64,000 nucleotides of DNA from Poecilobothrus nobilitatus. Its lineage: Eukaryota > Arthropoda > Insecta > Diptera > Dolichopodidae. Shown here piece after piece: positions 10,681 to 21,962 of this stretch. The notes below the pieces were generated by a model. It saw only the letters and a program-made list of their open reading frames with translations, was not told where the DNA came from and made no database searches. The translations under genes were made by a program, and so were the position numbers. Positions within the stretch are counted from its first letter, which is position 1. Each line of letters starts with the position of its first letter. The DNA lies in the NCBI GenBank assembly GCA_947095535.1, contig OX352773.1:111359950-111423949 (forward strand), in the 5' to 3' direction.

Positions 10681-12158
10681 ATGTCAGTCATACACAGTAT
10701 GGATGAAAGACCAGGGTCCCCTTCAATGGAACCAAATCAGTGTTTGATCTGCTGTGAATCCTTACTAGATGATCAGGAGTTAATGACTACTAGATGCAGG
10801 CATACCTTTCATATGACCTGCATTTATGGATGGCTCAACACCAGTAGTTCTTGCCCGACATGTCATAAAGCGGTCACCAAAAACAGTCTGTTACTAGTTG
10901 AAAAGACTGCAAGTCTACCAGCAGGGGCAGTTCCGGAAAGCGCAGAGCGAGTACTCTTAACAAAACAACAAAGAAAAAATCTACAGAAGAATACCGATAG
11001 AAATTTCTCGTTGCCAATAGGAAATGATCAAGCCCCAAATTACCAGGTAGACCACGGTAGTCAATCCAGGGAAATGGAATCTGACATGGAAAATCGAATT
11101 ACGAAGACGGTCGAGGGCCATATGCAACAGGAGTTTAGTAGAATGCAAACCATGATCCAAGAGTTATCGCAACAAATACAAGCGTTAACGGTGCTCCGAA
11201 GGGAAGAACCAGAGTGGCCGAGAGAAAGTTTTCCACCTTTATCTCACCGACCAGAACAACATAACACGGGAAGGCGTCCTAATACATCCTTTGAAGAAAA
11301 GCGAGCAAGAACATCCGCGTCGTCCACATCTCTGGCTAACTCAAGCAAGATTGCTCAGTTAATAAGCAGTTGGAATCTTAGCTTCAGCGGTGCCCAAAAC
11401 GGTTTACCAGTGGATAAATTTATCTACATGTTAAATTGTTTGGTGCAAGACAATTTGGATGGAAACTTCCGACTCCTGGGGGAGCACTGTCATTTGCTGT
11501 TTACAGGAAAAGCCAAGGAATGGTTTTGGCGTTATCGCCGTTTTATAGGGACCTGAAATCCCATTTTAATGATTACCTGTCTGATTTGGACATAAGAGAA
11601 TTGATGCGCGATAGGAAACAACAGTCCAACGAGAATTTTGACGATTTCTACTACTCCATATTATCCCTGAGTGATAGATTGGGTTATCAGATGCAAGAAA
11701 GCGAAATGGTGGAAATTTTAAGAAGAAACCTGAAACCAGCTTTACGTAAGGAAACGTTCTATTTACAAATCAATTCAGTTGCGCACCTACGGCATTTGAT
11801 TATGAAAAGAGAAACTCTTAATCTAGAGCTCGAACGAACCCCTAGATTTATGGGTAACAATCAAAAGAGACCAGTTCACGAAATCCAACTAGAAGAGACG
11901 GAGCAAGATGACGATATCTCGAACAGCGGTATTTCGGAAATAAAAGACACACTCGTGGAAAACAAACCGTTAATATGTTGGAACTGCCAAAGCCAGGGCC
12001 ACAGATACATGGATTGCCTCGCTGAAAGAACCGTGTTTTGTTACGGATGTGGTGCCGCGAATGTTTACAAGCCTCAATGTTTGACGTGTCAGGGAAACTT
12101 GCTACGGAGCGGCAGTCCGAACACTGGACTCCGCTCGAAGAAACAATATCTTGCTTGA
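10681..12158 (+). pseudogene. gag: Gag with N-terminal RING-H2 finger (one frameshift)
   Basis: Structural protein of the element. Residues 21-61 form a complete RING-H2 pattern: C21, C24, C39, H41, H44, C47, C58, C61, with an isoleucine after the first cysteine and WL (51-52) before the seventh ligand. These are positions where active E3 ubiquitin ligases contact E2 enzymes. A glutamine-rich, coil-like stretch follows (about 130-170). A gypsy capsid region starts near SWNLSFSG and includes GKAKEWFWRYRR. The frame shifts near 11,545, consistent with loss of one base; the capsid continues in another frame (RDLKSHFNDYL). It ends with a CCHC knuckle CWNCQSQGHRYMDC (about 11,977) and a second cysteine cluster in which the histidine position is valine. 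The ATG at 10,681 is chosen because the RING follows directly. A RING in Gag is unusual; E3 activity is inference. Confidence 0.85.
12092..12136 (+). promoter_or_regulatory. -1 ribosomal frameshift site between gag and pol
   Basis: GGGAAAC lies at 12,092-12,098 in the exact gag phase (CAG GGA AAC), matching the X XXY YYZ rule. After an 8-nt spacer an RNA hairpin can form: 12,107-12,112 pairs with 12,131-12,136, C12,113 bulges, 12,114-12,118 pairs with 12,126-12,130, and the loop is 7 nt. Slipping back one base puts ribosomes into the pol frame, which is open from 12,038 to 14,227. Heptamer, phase, spacing and stem all fit the established retroviral -1 mechanism. Confidence 0.85.
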
Positions 12159-15100
12159 AACAATATATAAATCAAAATTGCCCGACCAAGGAGGACGATT
12201 TAAAAATCGTGTTATCAACAAAAACAACTAGAGCGTCGCAAACCGAATCGATAATGAAACCCGAAGTTAACAAAATTAAGAAACCCATATTGTATCCCCC
12301 AAAACCGTATCACGAGCGATTAAAACAATACCAAGAAGCGAGAGATCGAATATTTAATCATTGCAAAATAAGCTTAGACAGCATATGTACGAAAACACGA
12401 AAATGCAAAAGAAACACCGTTCGAAATCGAATGTATTTTAAAAGAAAAAAAATAACACGACATAAGCTAAAAGTATGCCTTGACGCTATCGTAAACTCTA
12501 AATCCGATTTGAGACCCTATGCAACAGTTAAAATATTTGGAAAGAAATTGGAAGGTCTGCTAGATTCCGGCGCATCGATATCGTGTTTAAGTGGAACCGC
12601 ACTAGAAGAATTCCTTAATTTAGATATTCCATATCAACCTTTCCATAATTTTGTAGAAACAGCTGGTGGTCAAAAATTCAAAATTTTGGGTAGGGTAGAA
12701 ATAGACATAAGCTTTTCTTACACCATCAAACCGATCGAATTATTTCTAGTACCTGGTTTGACCCAAAACTTGTATTTGGGAATTAATTTTTGGAATAAAT
12801 TTGGTTTAATGCACAAGCTAAACGAAAAGTTTAACTTAGAAGAATTACAACAAAACATTCAAGCCCATGATCTTACTGGCAACCAAAAATGTCGATTGAA
12901 TAGAACTATAACATGGTTCCCAGACTATGACAAAGAGGGATTGGGAAAAACAAAAATCCTTAAACATACTATAGAGGTGGCCAAAGATGCTAAACCCGTG
13001 AAACAGAGATACTTTTCAGTGTCACCGGCAATAGAGAAAAAAATTCATGCGGAAGTAGATCGAATGTTGGAATTGGGTATCATTGAGCCGGCTCCGCCAA
13101 ATTGCCCGTGGAGTAGCCCGGTAGCTGTCGTCCAAAAGGGAGAGAAGTTCAGACTCTGTCTAGACTCCAGGAAACTCAATGAAGTTACCGTTAAGGATGC
13201 GTACCCACAACCTAAAATAAACGGCATTTTATCACGTTTACCGAAGGCCGAATTTATTACTTCTCTGGACTTAAAGCATGCCTTCTGGCAAATCGAACTG
13301 GAGGAGGAATCAAGGAACATGACGGCCTTTACAGTACCAAATAAACCACTGTTTAGATTCACAGTTATGCCGTTTGGTTTGACAAACGCTCCGCAAACAC
13401 TATGTCGTTTAATGGATATCATTATTTCAGCTCATTTGAAAGATAAAGTGTTCGTTTACCTGGACGATCTACTCCTAGTGAGCACCGATTTCGACGAGCA
13501 TCTGGAGCTTCTGGGGGAGGTTGCTCAAGTACTAAGAAGGGCGGGATTAACCTTAAACATTTCTAAGTGCAAATGGTGTATGAAAGAGGTGAAATATTTG
13601 GGCTACATAATAGGGAATGGATGCTTAAAAGCTGATCCGGAAAGAGTAGCAGCTATAAACAATTTAGCGATACCACGCTCAGTTCGCGAAGTTCGTAGTG
13701 TGCTAGGATTAATTGGCTGGTACCGTAGGTTTATTGATAATTACGCCACTCTTACAGCCCCTTTAACGGAGTTAACTAAAAAGAAACAAAATTTTATATG
13801 GACGGAAGAAGCAGACGAAGCGTTCATAAATATAAAAAATAAATTAACAACTGCGCCTATTTTGATCACGCCGAATTTTGAGCTGCCATTTATAATTTCA
13901 TGCGACGCTTCAAAAACGGGAGTGGGCGGAATCTTAGCTCAAGAGGACCAGGATGGAAATGAAAAACCCGTGGCTTTCTTTTCCAAAAAGCTGAACCAAG
14001 CCCAGAAAAATTACTCAATCACCGAGCTGGAGTGTTTGGCGGCCATACTCAGTATCGAAAAATTTCGCGAGTATGTGGAAGGCCTGCAATTCAAAGTCAT
14101 CACCGACCATGCTAGCTTAAAGTGGTTGATGAGGCAACAGAATCTAAATGGAAGATTAGCCCGTTGGTCGCTAAAACTTCAACGGTTCAACTTCACCATT
14201 GAACACAGGAAGGGTAGTCAACAGTAGCACCAGATGCCCTGTCACGATTACAAATCGACGAAGTTGCGAATAAAATAACGGTGGAACCAGAAATTGACAT
14301 AAACTCTGCGCACTTTTCTTCAGAGAGCTCCAAGGCTTTAAAAAGGCAGATAGAAGAGAACGAAAGCCGCCTGCCAGACTTAAAAATCGTAGATAATTTT
14401 GTATATATAAGGAAAGAATTTTCGAAAGGAAACGAAGATCTAGATATATCCGTTTGGAAATTGTGGATCCCACAGGAAATGATCAGGGAAGTAATTGAAC
14501 GTGCACATAATTCACCTGTATCGGCACATGGTGGTATAGGGAAAACCTTGGAAAAACTACGCAGGAATCTATTTTGGCCAAGCATGGCTAAAGATGTAAA
14601 GAATTATATAAATCACTGCGAAGTTTGTCGACAGTGCAAAGCGCCAAACTATATCTTAAAACCTCCAATGGGCGCTCAGGCCATTTCTTGTCGCCCATTC
14701 CAAAGATTATATATGGACTTCTTAGGACCATACCCGCGTTCGAAAACCGGGCACATCGGAATTTTTATTGTGCTGGATCATTTTACCAAATTTCCATTAT
14801 TGAAACCGATGAAAAATTTTTCGGGAGCGGCCATACTAGATTTCCTAGAAACGAATGTGTTCCACCTATTTGGCGTGCCAGAGATTATTATAACAGATAA
14901 CGGGTCTCAATTCAAATCGGTTCAATTCGCACAATTATTGAAAAAATACGGCATAAAACACACCTTTACAGCCGCTTACTCGCCCCAGTCTAACAACGCG
15001 GAGAGAGTAAACAGGACCCTCATTGCCGGCATCCGATCGTATCTCTCGGAGGATCAGAGAGAATGGGATAAACACCTTAGCCAGATCGCAGTAGCTTTAA

Positions 15101-15540
15101 GAAGCCTGTACCACAGTGCTATAGGGTATCCACCGTACGTCGCATTGTTTGGGCAACAGATGATAACTCATGCCGAATCGTACAGCTTACTACGCAAACT
15201 AAACGCCCTTGAAGAAGGCTTCGAAATAACGGATCCTAATGATAAACTCCAGTTCCTGCGACAACAATTGTGTACTAACCTGGATAGAGCCTTTGCAGCC
15301 AACAAAAAAGCATATAATTTACGAGCGAGGCCTATGCATTTGTCCGAAGGGGACATAGTATTTAGGAGAAACTTTGCTCAAAGTAATAAGGCAAGAAAAT
15401 TTAATGCAAAATTAGCCCCTAAATTTCTGAAGGCCAGGATATAAAAAAAAATTGGCAATCACTATTACGAATTGCAAGATATGGAAGGCAAGAAAACTGG
15501 TGTTTACCATGCTAAGGATTTGCTTTCCTCCCCACACTAA
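12098..15540 (+). pseudogene. pol: Pol: protease, RT, RNase H, integrase (two lesions)
   Basis: Replication polyprotein entered by -1 frameshift. Domains in order: aspartic protease with LLDSGAS (about 12,558); reverse transcriptase with conserved blocks ending in the catalytic YLDD (13,457-13,468); RNase H with CDAS (about 13,902) and ITDHASLKWL (about 14,099); integrase with an HHCC zinc finger (about 14,505-14,640) and the D, D, E residues in MDFLGP (about 14,715), TDNGSQF (about 14,897) and NNAERVN (about 15,000). The frame breaks near 14,224, between RNase H and integrase, consistent with one lost base. A TAA at 15,442-15,444 stops the integrase tail; the same frame then stays open to the stop at 15,538-15,540. 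All catalytic motifs remain, so decay is recent. Confidence 0.92.
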
Positions 15541-15600
15541 GAAATAATTCCGTTTTCCAGATAATTTTCCCTCGTTTTTCCTCTTGAAAATTCCCTGTTT

Positions 15601-16264
15601 TGTGACGGTCTCATACGAAATGTATAAATTTGGTGCTTCTATTAAATGTCGTTCATTGCTATCAATTAAATTTTCCGTAAAATTCCTATTCTTTTATATA
15701 TATAACTCTCAAAATTTTATTCTTCACTCAATTATCTCAAAATCGTATAATTTTCTCATAAATTTCCATTCAAAGTGCATAAAATCGTATCCAAAATTTT
15801 GCCCACGCGTGTATTATATAATCCTATATAAATTTTTTCTCTAATTCGTTGCAAACATGTGCTGATAATTTTTACCTTGCTTAAACGGTACCTAATTATT
15901 TTTTTTTTGAATTACTTTAAATAAATTTTTTTAATAAATTTTTCATTTTAAAATAAATAAATTTGTTATTGTAAATTTTGTAATATGGATCATTCAATAT
16001 TTTTTCTCCATATATGGTCATTGTAATTAGGTACTATTCTTTGCGAATATAATTAGGTCTTCCGTATAAAACAAAAACAAAATCGAATGATCTGAATTTT
16101 TTTGGAGAGTTACGTCTTCGGCTATAACGCTATATAAAAAAAATAAAAAAAAAAAGATAAAATTTTTGAAAATAAAGGTCGTATGGTTAAGGGGACATTC
16201 GTGATTGTGAGCTGGAAGTAGAGAGTAGTTCTAAATTTTATAGAAAATTTTAATTGTAAAAACC

Positions 16265-16295
<31 letters not shown>

Positions 16296-17024
16296 AAAAA
16301 TTATAATACATTTCATGATTTTTAATAGAAGTTATCAAGTGAACATTAACTTTTTTTTTCATTGCTTTTATGATAAATACATTTTTAAACAAAAAAAAAA
16401 AAAGATAAGAACACATTTTTGTTCAATAATGAAATATAAAATATAAGTTAAAATTTATAAAACTACGGAGTTGTGTTTTGTTAATTTACAAAAAGAAATT
16501 AAGAAAAAAAAATCCATGTGAAATTAATAAAAGGGTGAATACAACAAAACAAAAAAAGAAAAAAAAAAAACCCAGAAAAATAGTGGCCAAGTGCATATCA
16601 ATTTAGAAACTGTTGTTTAATTCTTAATGACCAACAACTATATTAAAACACTAAATATTCAAAATGAATAGAAAAAAAAATTAATTTTGACAAATTTTAT
16701 TTAAAATCTAATTTTTTTTATCTCAACATTAAATAGTATAAGTTTACGTTAATTATCACATTAATGTACGTATTTTTTCTACTCTTATTATAAACAGTTA
16801 ATCTATATTAAAATTTTGCTTATAATCTTGTGTGCAAATGTACACGTGTGTAAATATATATACCTGCTTATAAATAATAGACTTACCATTGAATTTATAA
16901 AAAAAAAAAAAAAAAATTTATTAACATAATAAGCCTGCCAAGTACATAATATGCATCCCTTACAATAATAAGATATGTGGGAAAACAGAAAAGAAATGAG
17001 GAAAAAAAATGGAAATTGAAGCTG

Positions 17025-17055
<31 letters not shown>

Positions 17056-18247
17056 TTTATACGACTAGTTTATTTTAATTTACTTTTGAATATCCGTAGA
17101 ATTGTTATTCTTGTTGTAATAATATGAAACACATTATAAAATTAGCTTCAGCAGCTGCTTTTAGGTCTTATACTCATTTAAATTTAGAATGTAAGTATTT
17201 GAAATAGATTCAAAATATACAAAATAATTTGAAAAAAAGGAAGAACTAAAAGAAGAAAAAAAATAAATAAATAAATAATGTGTAAGTAATTATTTTTTTT
17301 TAAAGTCTTAATTAAAATTAAACTATATATACATAAATAGTTATTAAGAAAGGTAAACAATTTCTATTGGAATTTGTAAAATTGATTTTGTATAATTTTA
17401 ATAAATTCAATGAAATAAAAGAAAGAAAAAAAAAAATAAAAAATACAAAACTGAATTATATTGCAAATTGTATTGTATGAATTTTGTATATGTGTAGATA
17501 CAATATGTATGTACAATATAGGAGTATATAAGAACTTTAATTTTAATTTTAGGAATTCACATCTCAATTCCTCTTAAATATACAAATAAGAAAAAAAAAA
17601 ATATATATTCATAACTCAGGTATATGGGAAATTAGTATTATATATATATCATATTATTAATTATTTGTTTTAATTACATTTTTTATATTTTCCTATTATC
17701 ATTATAAACACAAAATTTGTAAAATACTCTATTCCAATATAAAGTAAGACAAAGAAACAAAAGCTAATTTTATAAGAGAAAAAAAAAAACAATAACTTTA
17801 CCAATTATTATTAAATTTATAAATAAATTCAATGGATAAGTGAGTATTTTGATTGTTTTCATGGAGGCTTAGTCAATAAAACCATAATTTAACCTGGGTG
17901 GAGAAGTTGGTGGGTGTTGGGTTGCCTACAGCATTCCCTGGATGGGATAGGCAACATGGTTGGGTTGGACGGAGGAAGGCCTTGGTTATCTGAAACTTCC
18001 TCTAGCAAAACATTTTAATTCCCTTATAGCGTGTCTTGTTCCTTTTTTTTGTGCAGCTTTGCAGGTTTTTTTTATCATTAGATGCGATCAAGTAGCACGC
18101 ATATTGGATAATGAACATCTAGAGGTAGTAGCAAGATCCCACCCCATTCCGGCGAGCTAAGCCAATAATAAAAGACGTGCTATTGCTACTTCTTCTAGGG
18201 GATTCACCGCACAGTTACATGTGTCAGGGAATTTTTTTTTTATTACA
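15601..18247 (+). repeat. 3' LTR of the gypsy element
   Basis: 2,647 bp matching the 5' LTR without its 1.3-kb insertion, so it shows the ancestral LTR length. It carries the same TATA box (17,525-17,532) and AATAAA (18,167-18,172). The 60 bases before it, where a polypurine tract is expected, are mixed and pyrimidine-rich, so no convincing tract is seen. It is followed by the target duplication GTTT. Confidence 0.9.
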
Positions 18248-18455
18248 GTTTAAGGCTTCATATTTGCAGGAGAACATACTCCAGAATATGGAATTCGTGA
18301 AATTTACATCTTTTATTAAATATCTATCAATTTGTAAGATTTTAATTATTATATGGCTCGCTATATTTTTTGATGACAGTTTTTTTATTGATACCAGGAA
18401 TTGTTATAACATTTTTAATCATGACAATGTCATCTACTTTACAGATTGTTGGATT

Positions 18456-20780
18456 TTAATGTCTCTTATCATAGCATTCCTTGTTATAAATTTGACTCCG
18501 ATTTATATTTTCTTTTTCTCGTATAAGATTCAAATCACTAATTTTCTTTTCTTTTCGGGCCCCTTCTAAATATTCCTGAACTTTATCACAAATTTCCCCA
18601 TTTTGATTTGTACCATATAACAATATACGAGTACTAGGAGAAAATGCATTTGATAGGTTTACTGTGTTATTTAGCGCGAATTCAATCTTTGGTAAACATT
18701 TGTACCAATTTTGAGTTGAGTCAACATCGACCTCCTTGGACAACTTTGTTAATGAATGATAAACGTGCTCTACTTGCCCTCTACTGTACGATGATAGAGT
18801 TGCTATATTAATAATAGGCTGTAGTTTTGAAAAAGGAAGTTACAAAAATCTTGTGATCTAAAACATGTAGCGCGATCAGAAACGACTTTTTGAGGCCTAC
18901 TATAAACAACAAAATAACTTTCTAATCAGGTAATTGTTTCGGTGCTTTGAGTGGTCTTTACACCGTCCAACAAATTGCCGATAAAAGAAAGAGGTAATTA
19001 TCACGAGCAGTTTACTCATTTTAGACCGAGATGATCTACACATAATCGGAGCTCGTTATTTTTTTTTTCGAACCAATACAATTGGAGAAGCGTAACCCGA
19101 ATCCCTTTCGCGTATTACTTTCCGTTCTGAAAAATCGTTGAGGATTTTCCTCAATTCAATTTGATGTGAGTATGGTAATCAAGTCGGTGTACACGAAAAT
19201 CTTTCGTTTTTAATTAAATTTATATCTAATTCTATATTCTCGTTGCGTTTAAATTAATATGAGAATAGAATTTATTTATTTTTAAAATTTCTGCTTTCGA
19301 AACTAATTTTCTCTTAAATCTAATAGTATTTGAAATATTTTTATTTATATTCAAACATAAGCAGTTTTTGCTCAAAGCCAAAACGATGAAGTCTTATCAT
19401 TCAAAATATTTATATTCAATATTTGAGTAACATAAAATTCGTACTAACTCAGGATGTTATCTGTCTTGACTGCTTTTAAATCCGGTTGAAGTGGATGATC
19501 AAAAAACTTTTAGTCCGAACTTTAGGACCGAAATCTTAAAAATGATGATCCAGTTTTATGGCAACAGCATCTGTAAAATTTGGTTCTACTAGTGCAACAA
19601 CTTCGGGTAGCTGCCATACAACTTCTCTTTTTAAATGAAAATAACTCAGTGTCTATTGAAGGTAGCTATCTGAAATTTAGTGAAAAAGTGTCGAGGTACA
19701 TGCCAAAAACTTTTGTAAAATTTAATTGGTCTAAAGCAGCCGGTTCAGGATTCTTACATTTCTTGGAACTTAATGATGCTAGAACCTATAGATTTGGGTA
19801 GCTATCGTACAATTCCACAATTTACATAAATATATCTCTGTAGTTAACTTCCGTACTAAAACATCTGAACGTTTTTAAAAGATGATCAAGTTTTATAGAA
19901 ATAGGAAGTATTACGTTCATACGTTCATACTACTATCATTTACGACAATTAAATTAAAAAAAAATACATTATTTTTAAACGATACATTACAATTTGTTAC
20001 CCCTATTATTTTTAAATGGCTGTCATTTAATCCGCCGGATTGTTTATTATTCATTGCAATTCCTACGTTATTCCTACGCTGGAACTGGAACGCTGGACTT
20101 TCTTTGATAAAACTTATGGAACTACCTGAGTCTAAAAGTGTAACCAAATCGCAGGAAATATTTTTGGTTATTTTTACTAACAAATTCATAGTCGATTTTT
20201 ATTAGTCTGGGCAGGGTTAATAAAATTTTGGTAGAAGTTATTATCCTCCTCAACATTTTGAATTGTTCTATTCGCGGTGTAATCAGCTACTCTATGACCA
20301 AATTTACTGGAACGAAAACAAGTGCTAAATTGCCGTTTTGGGGCAAAAATTGCTTATGTTGCCGAATTCATTTCAGTTAAAGCATTTCAATTTTGTTGAG
20401 CGATTAGTTTGCTGTAGTTGGCTAAAATTCATCTGATGTTTTTAGGTAAATTTTTTTTAAATGATAACCCCCTTGTGAAGCATGTTAACTGTGTAACTTT
20501 GTTTTGTCGTATTTTCTGAATGCTACTTTTGTTTCTATAAGTTATTAGCACTATATAACAAAACTTTTTTTATGCCATTATCTGGAATACCATTTATAAT
20601 GTATTGGATTGTATCCATTTCATCTATATATGAAAACGTGTCAATTTGAATCATTTTGAAAACGTATTGTTGAAGCATCTCGTTCTTTGATTATCATCAT
20701 TTATGTCATCTTTGAAATTATTACCATCTCTTTCTTCATTGATGTCATCTTCGATATCATTACCATCGCTTTCTTTTACA
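18456..20780 (-). pseudogene. Decayed Ty3/gypsy element, minus strand
   Basis: Read leftward. Around 20,660-20,760 and 20,280-20,350 lie gag remnants including a degenerate cysteine knuckle. The protease is at 19,917-20,189 with LLDSGSSISF. The start of RT is near 19,030-19,160 (a SGYASPIVLV block followed by a LRLCVD motif). The sequence then jumps to integrase with VSDRATCF (about 18,900), GQVEHVYHSL (about 18,755) and the C-terminal region ending at 18,456. The RT palm, RNase H and integrase N-terminus are deleted, and many stops and frameshifts occur. A block of other repeats (19,440-19,900) interrupts the protease-RT junction. This is a different, older lineage from the 5-18 kb element, which landed beside it. 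Confidence 0.7.
19440..19900. repeat. Tandem-like repeat block inside decayed gypsy element
   Basis: Two imperfect units carry 'gatgatc(c/a)agttttat', 'gggtagct(g/a)' and 'acaactt/acaattc' in the same order. The wording resembles the 'gccatacaactt' repeats at 23.4-24.1 kb and 50.6-51.1 kb. A short open frame across it (19,580-19,801) shows no domain. Confidence 0.4.
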
Positions 20781-20785
20781 AGATT

Positions 20786-21052
20786 TTAAATTATTAGCTG
20801 CACCTCATTTGGCAAAGTTTCCTTAAACAAAAAAGCTTCTTGTAACCTTAGTTTAAGAGTCGCTTTTTGTCCACCAATGGCAAGCCAAGTCCACGCAATA
20901 CTTCCTTTCTTCAAATTCACTAAATTGACGGTATACAAAAAAAAAAATTTTTTTATGTTTTCCATTTTTCTACATACTAATTTTTTATATACCCCACACC
21001 TGAAGTTGTAGGTGCTTACTTTTTTTTTCTTTGTTTTTAAACACCAATACAT
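20786..21052 (-). pseudogene. Probable Gag N-terminus of the decayed gypsy element
   Basis: An 88-codon minus frame containing a WLAIGGQKATLKLRLQEA stretch, which resembles the helix-loop-helix of SAP DNA-binding motifs sometimes found at the start of retroelement Gags. It lies upstream of the other gag remnants and next to the putative LTR. The likeness is weak and the first residues are low-complexity. Confidence 0.35.
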
Positions 21053-21184
21053 GCATTTAAAATATTTCTTTTTTTTATTACAACACTTGATATAAATATA
21101 TAAAATATTTCTTTTTTTTTTTTTGTTCTTTCATTCTAATGTTTATTTAATTATACACTTATATATAATTTTCTTTTTTCTTAT

Positions 21185-21420
21185 TTTTTCTAAAAATGAA
21201 CACCACGAAAGTAGGTTATTACTGACCAAACTATGTTCTTAGGATTATATACTACATAATGATGATATTGTAACTTTTCTTTTTCTATCGCACTATAAAA
21301 TTAAAAATTTTACTGAACATTTTACAAAAATAATTCTATGTATGGGTAATTTCGAATTAACTTTAGCATAGAGTAAGACTTAATTTTATTTTATGAACAA
21401 AATAATTTTATCATATACTT
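21185..21420. repeat. Dispersed repeat, copy 2 (putative LTR part)
   Basis: Matches 3,040-3,280 over most of its length. It lies on the 5' side of the minus-strand gypsy remnant, where a 5' LTR is expected. LTR identity is inference. Confidence 0.5.
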
Positions 21421-21962
21421 TATCATATCCATAAACGTATACATTGATTGTAGCATTTAGTTCTTCAAATATTTGAATATCATTTAGCTTTAGTGGAAAT
21501 TCAAGATCATTGAAAATCAATGTTAATCCACTTTGCAAATGTATACTATTGGATTGAATATTTAAAATTTTTTTTATTTTTTTATTTTATTTATTAAAAA
21601 TTCGAAAATTAGTCATAGTTTACAATATTATCTTATACAATACTTAAAATTTATAATCATTACTTTCTTATTTTACTGTTTATTTCTATTATTGTATAAA
21701 TTACAAACAAATTACATTTGACACTACACAGTGGATAACCCACTAGTGTTTCGTAGCATTTATTTATTTAATATTTTCTTATTTTCCACTGTTTAGTAAT
21801 TAATATATATTATTTTATTTTATTTAATATATATTTTGATTTTATTGTTTTGTTGTTATTTGTTGTGGCATATACATTATTCGATATTATTTTGGTTTAT
21901 TTATATATTATATTTAAACATAAATCTATAAAACTATTTAAATTAATTATATTAATTATATT
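21421..21962. other. AT-rich spacer, no gene
   Basis: Long A/T stretches and short 'tatttattta' repeats. I see no domain-bearing frame, RNA gene or element end. Confidence 0.6.

Larger units (their letters stand above)
5433..18251 (+). mobile_element. Ty3/gypsy LTR retrotransposon with very long LTRs
   Basis: A nearly full-length element. Two long direct repeats begin TGTGACGG (5,437 and 15,601) and end ATTACA (9,375 and 18,247), with the 4-bp duplication GTTT outside (5,433-5,436 and 18,248-18,251). A lysine-tRNA-like primer binding site follows the 5' LTR. The order is gag (10,681-12,158), then protease, RT, RNase H and integrase (12,098-15,540). There is no env. The integrase-after-RNase H order marks it as Ty3/gypsy. 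Long LTRs and a tRNA-Lys primer recall the Ulysses/Osvaldo group, but that placement is inference. The LTRs differ only at scattered sites apart from one insertion, so the integration is young. Two frameshifts and one stop make this copy non-autonomous. Confidence 0.9.

Noticed and set aside
18177..18569. Plus-strand 130-codon frame with hydrophobic segments, considered as an env start
   Set aside because: It crosses the end of an LTR and then runs antisense to integrase; no cleavage site, cysteine pattern or downstream continuation.
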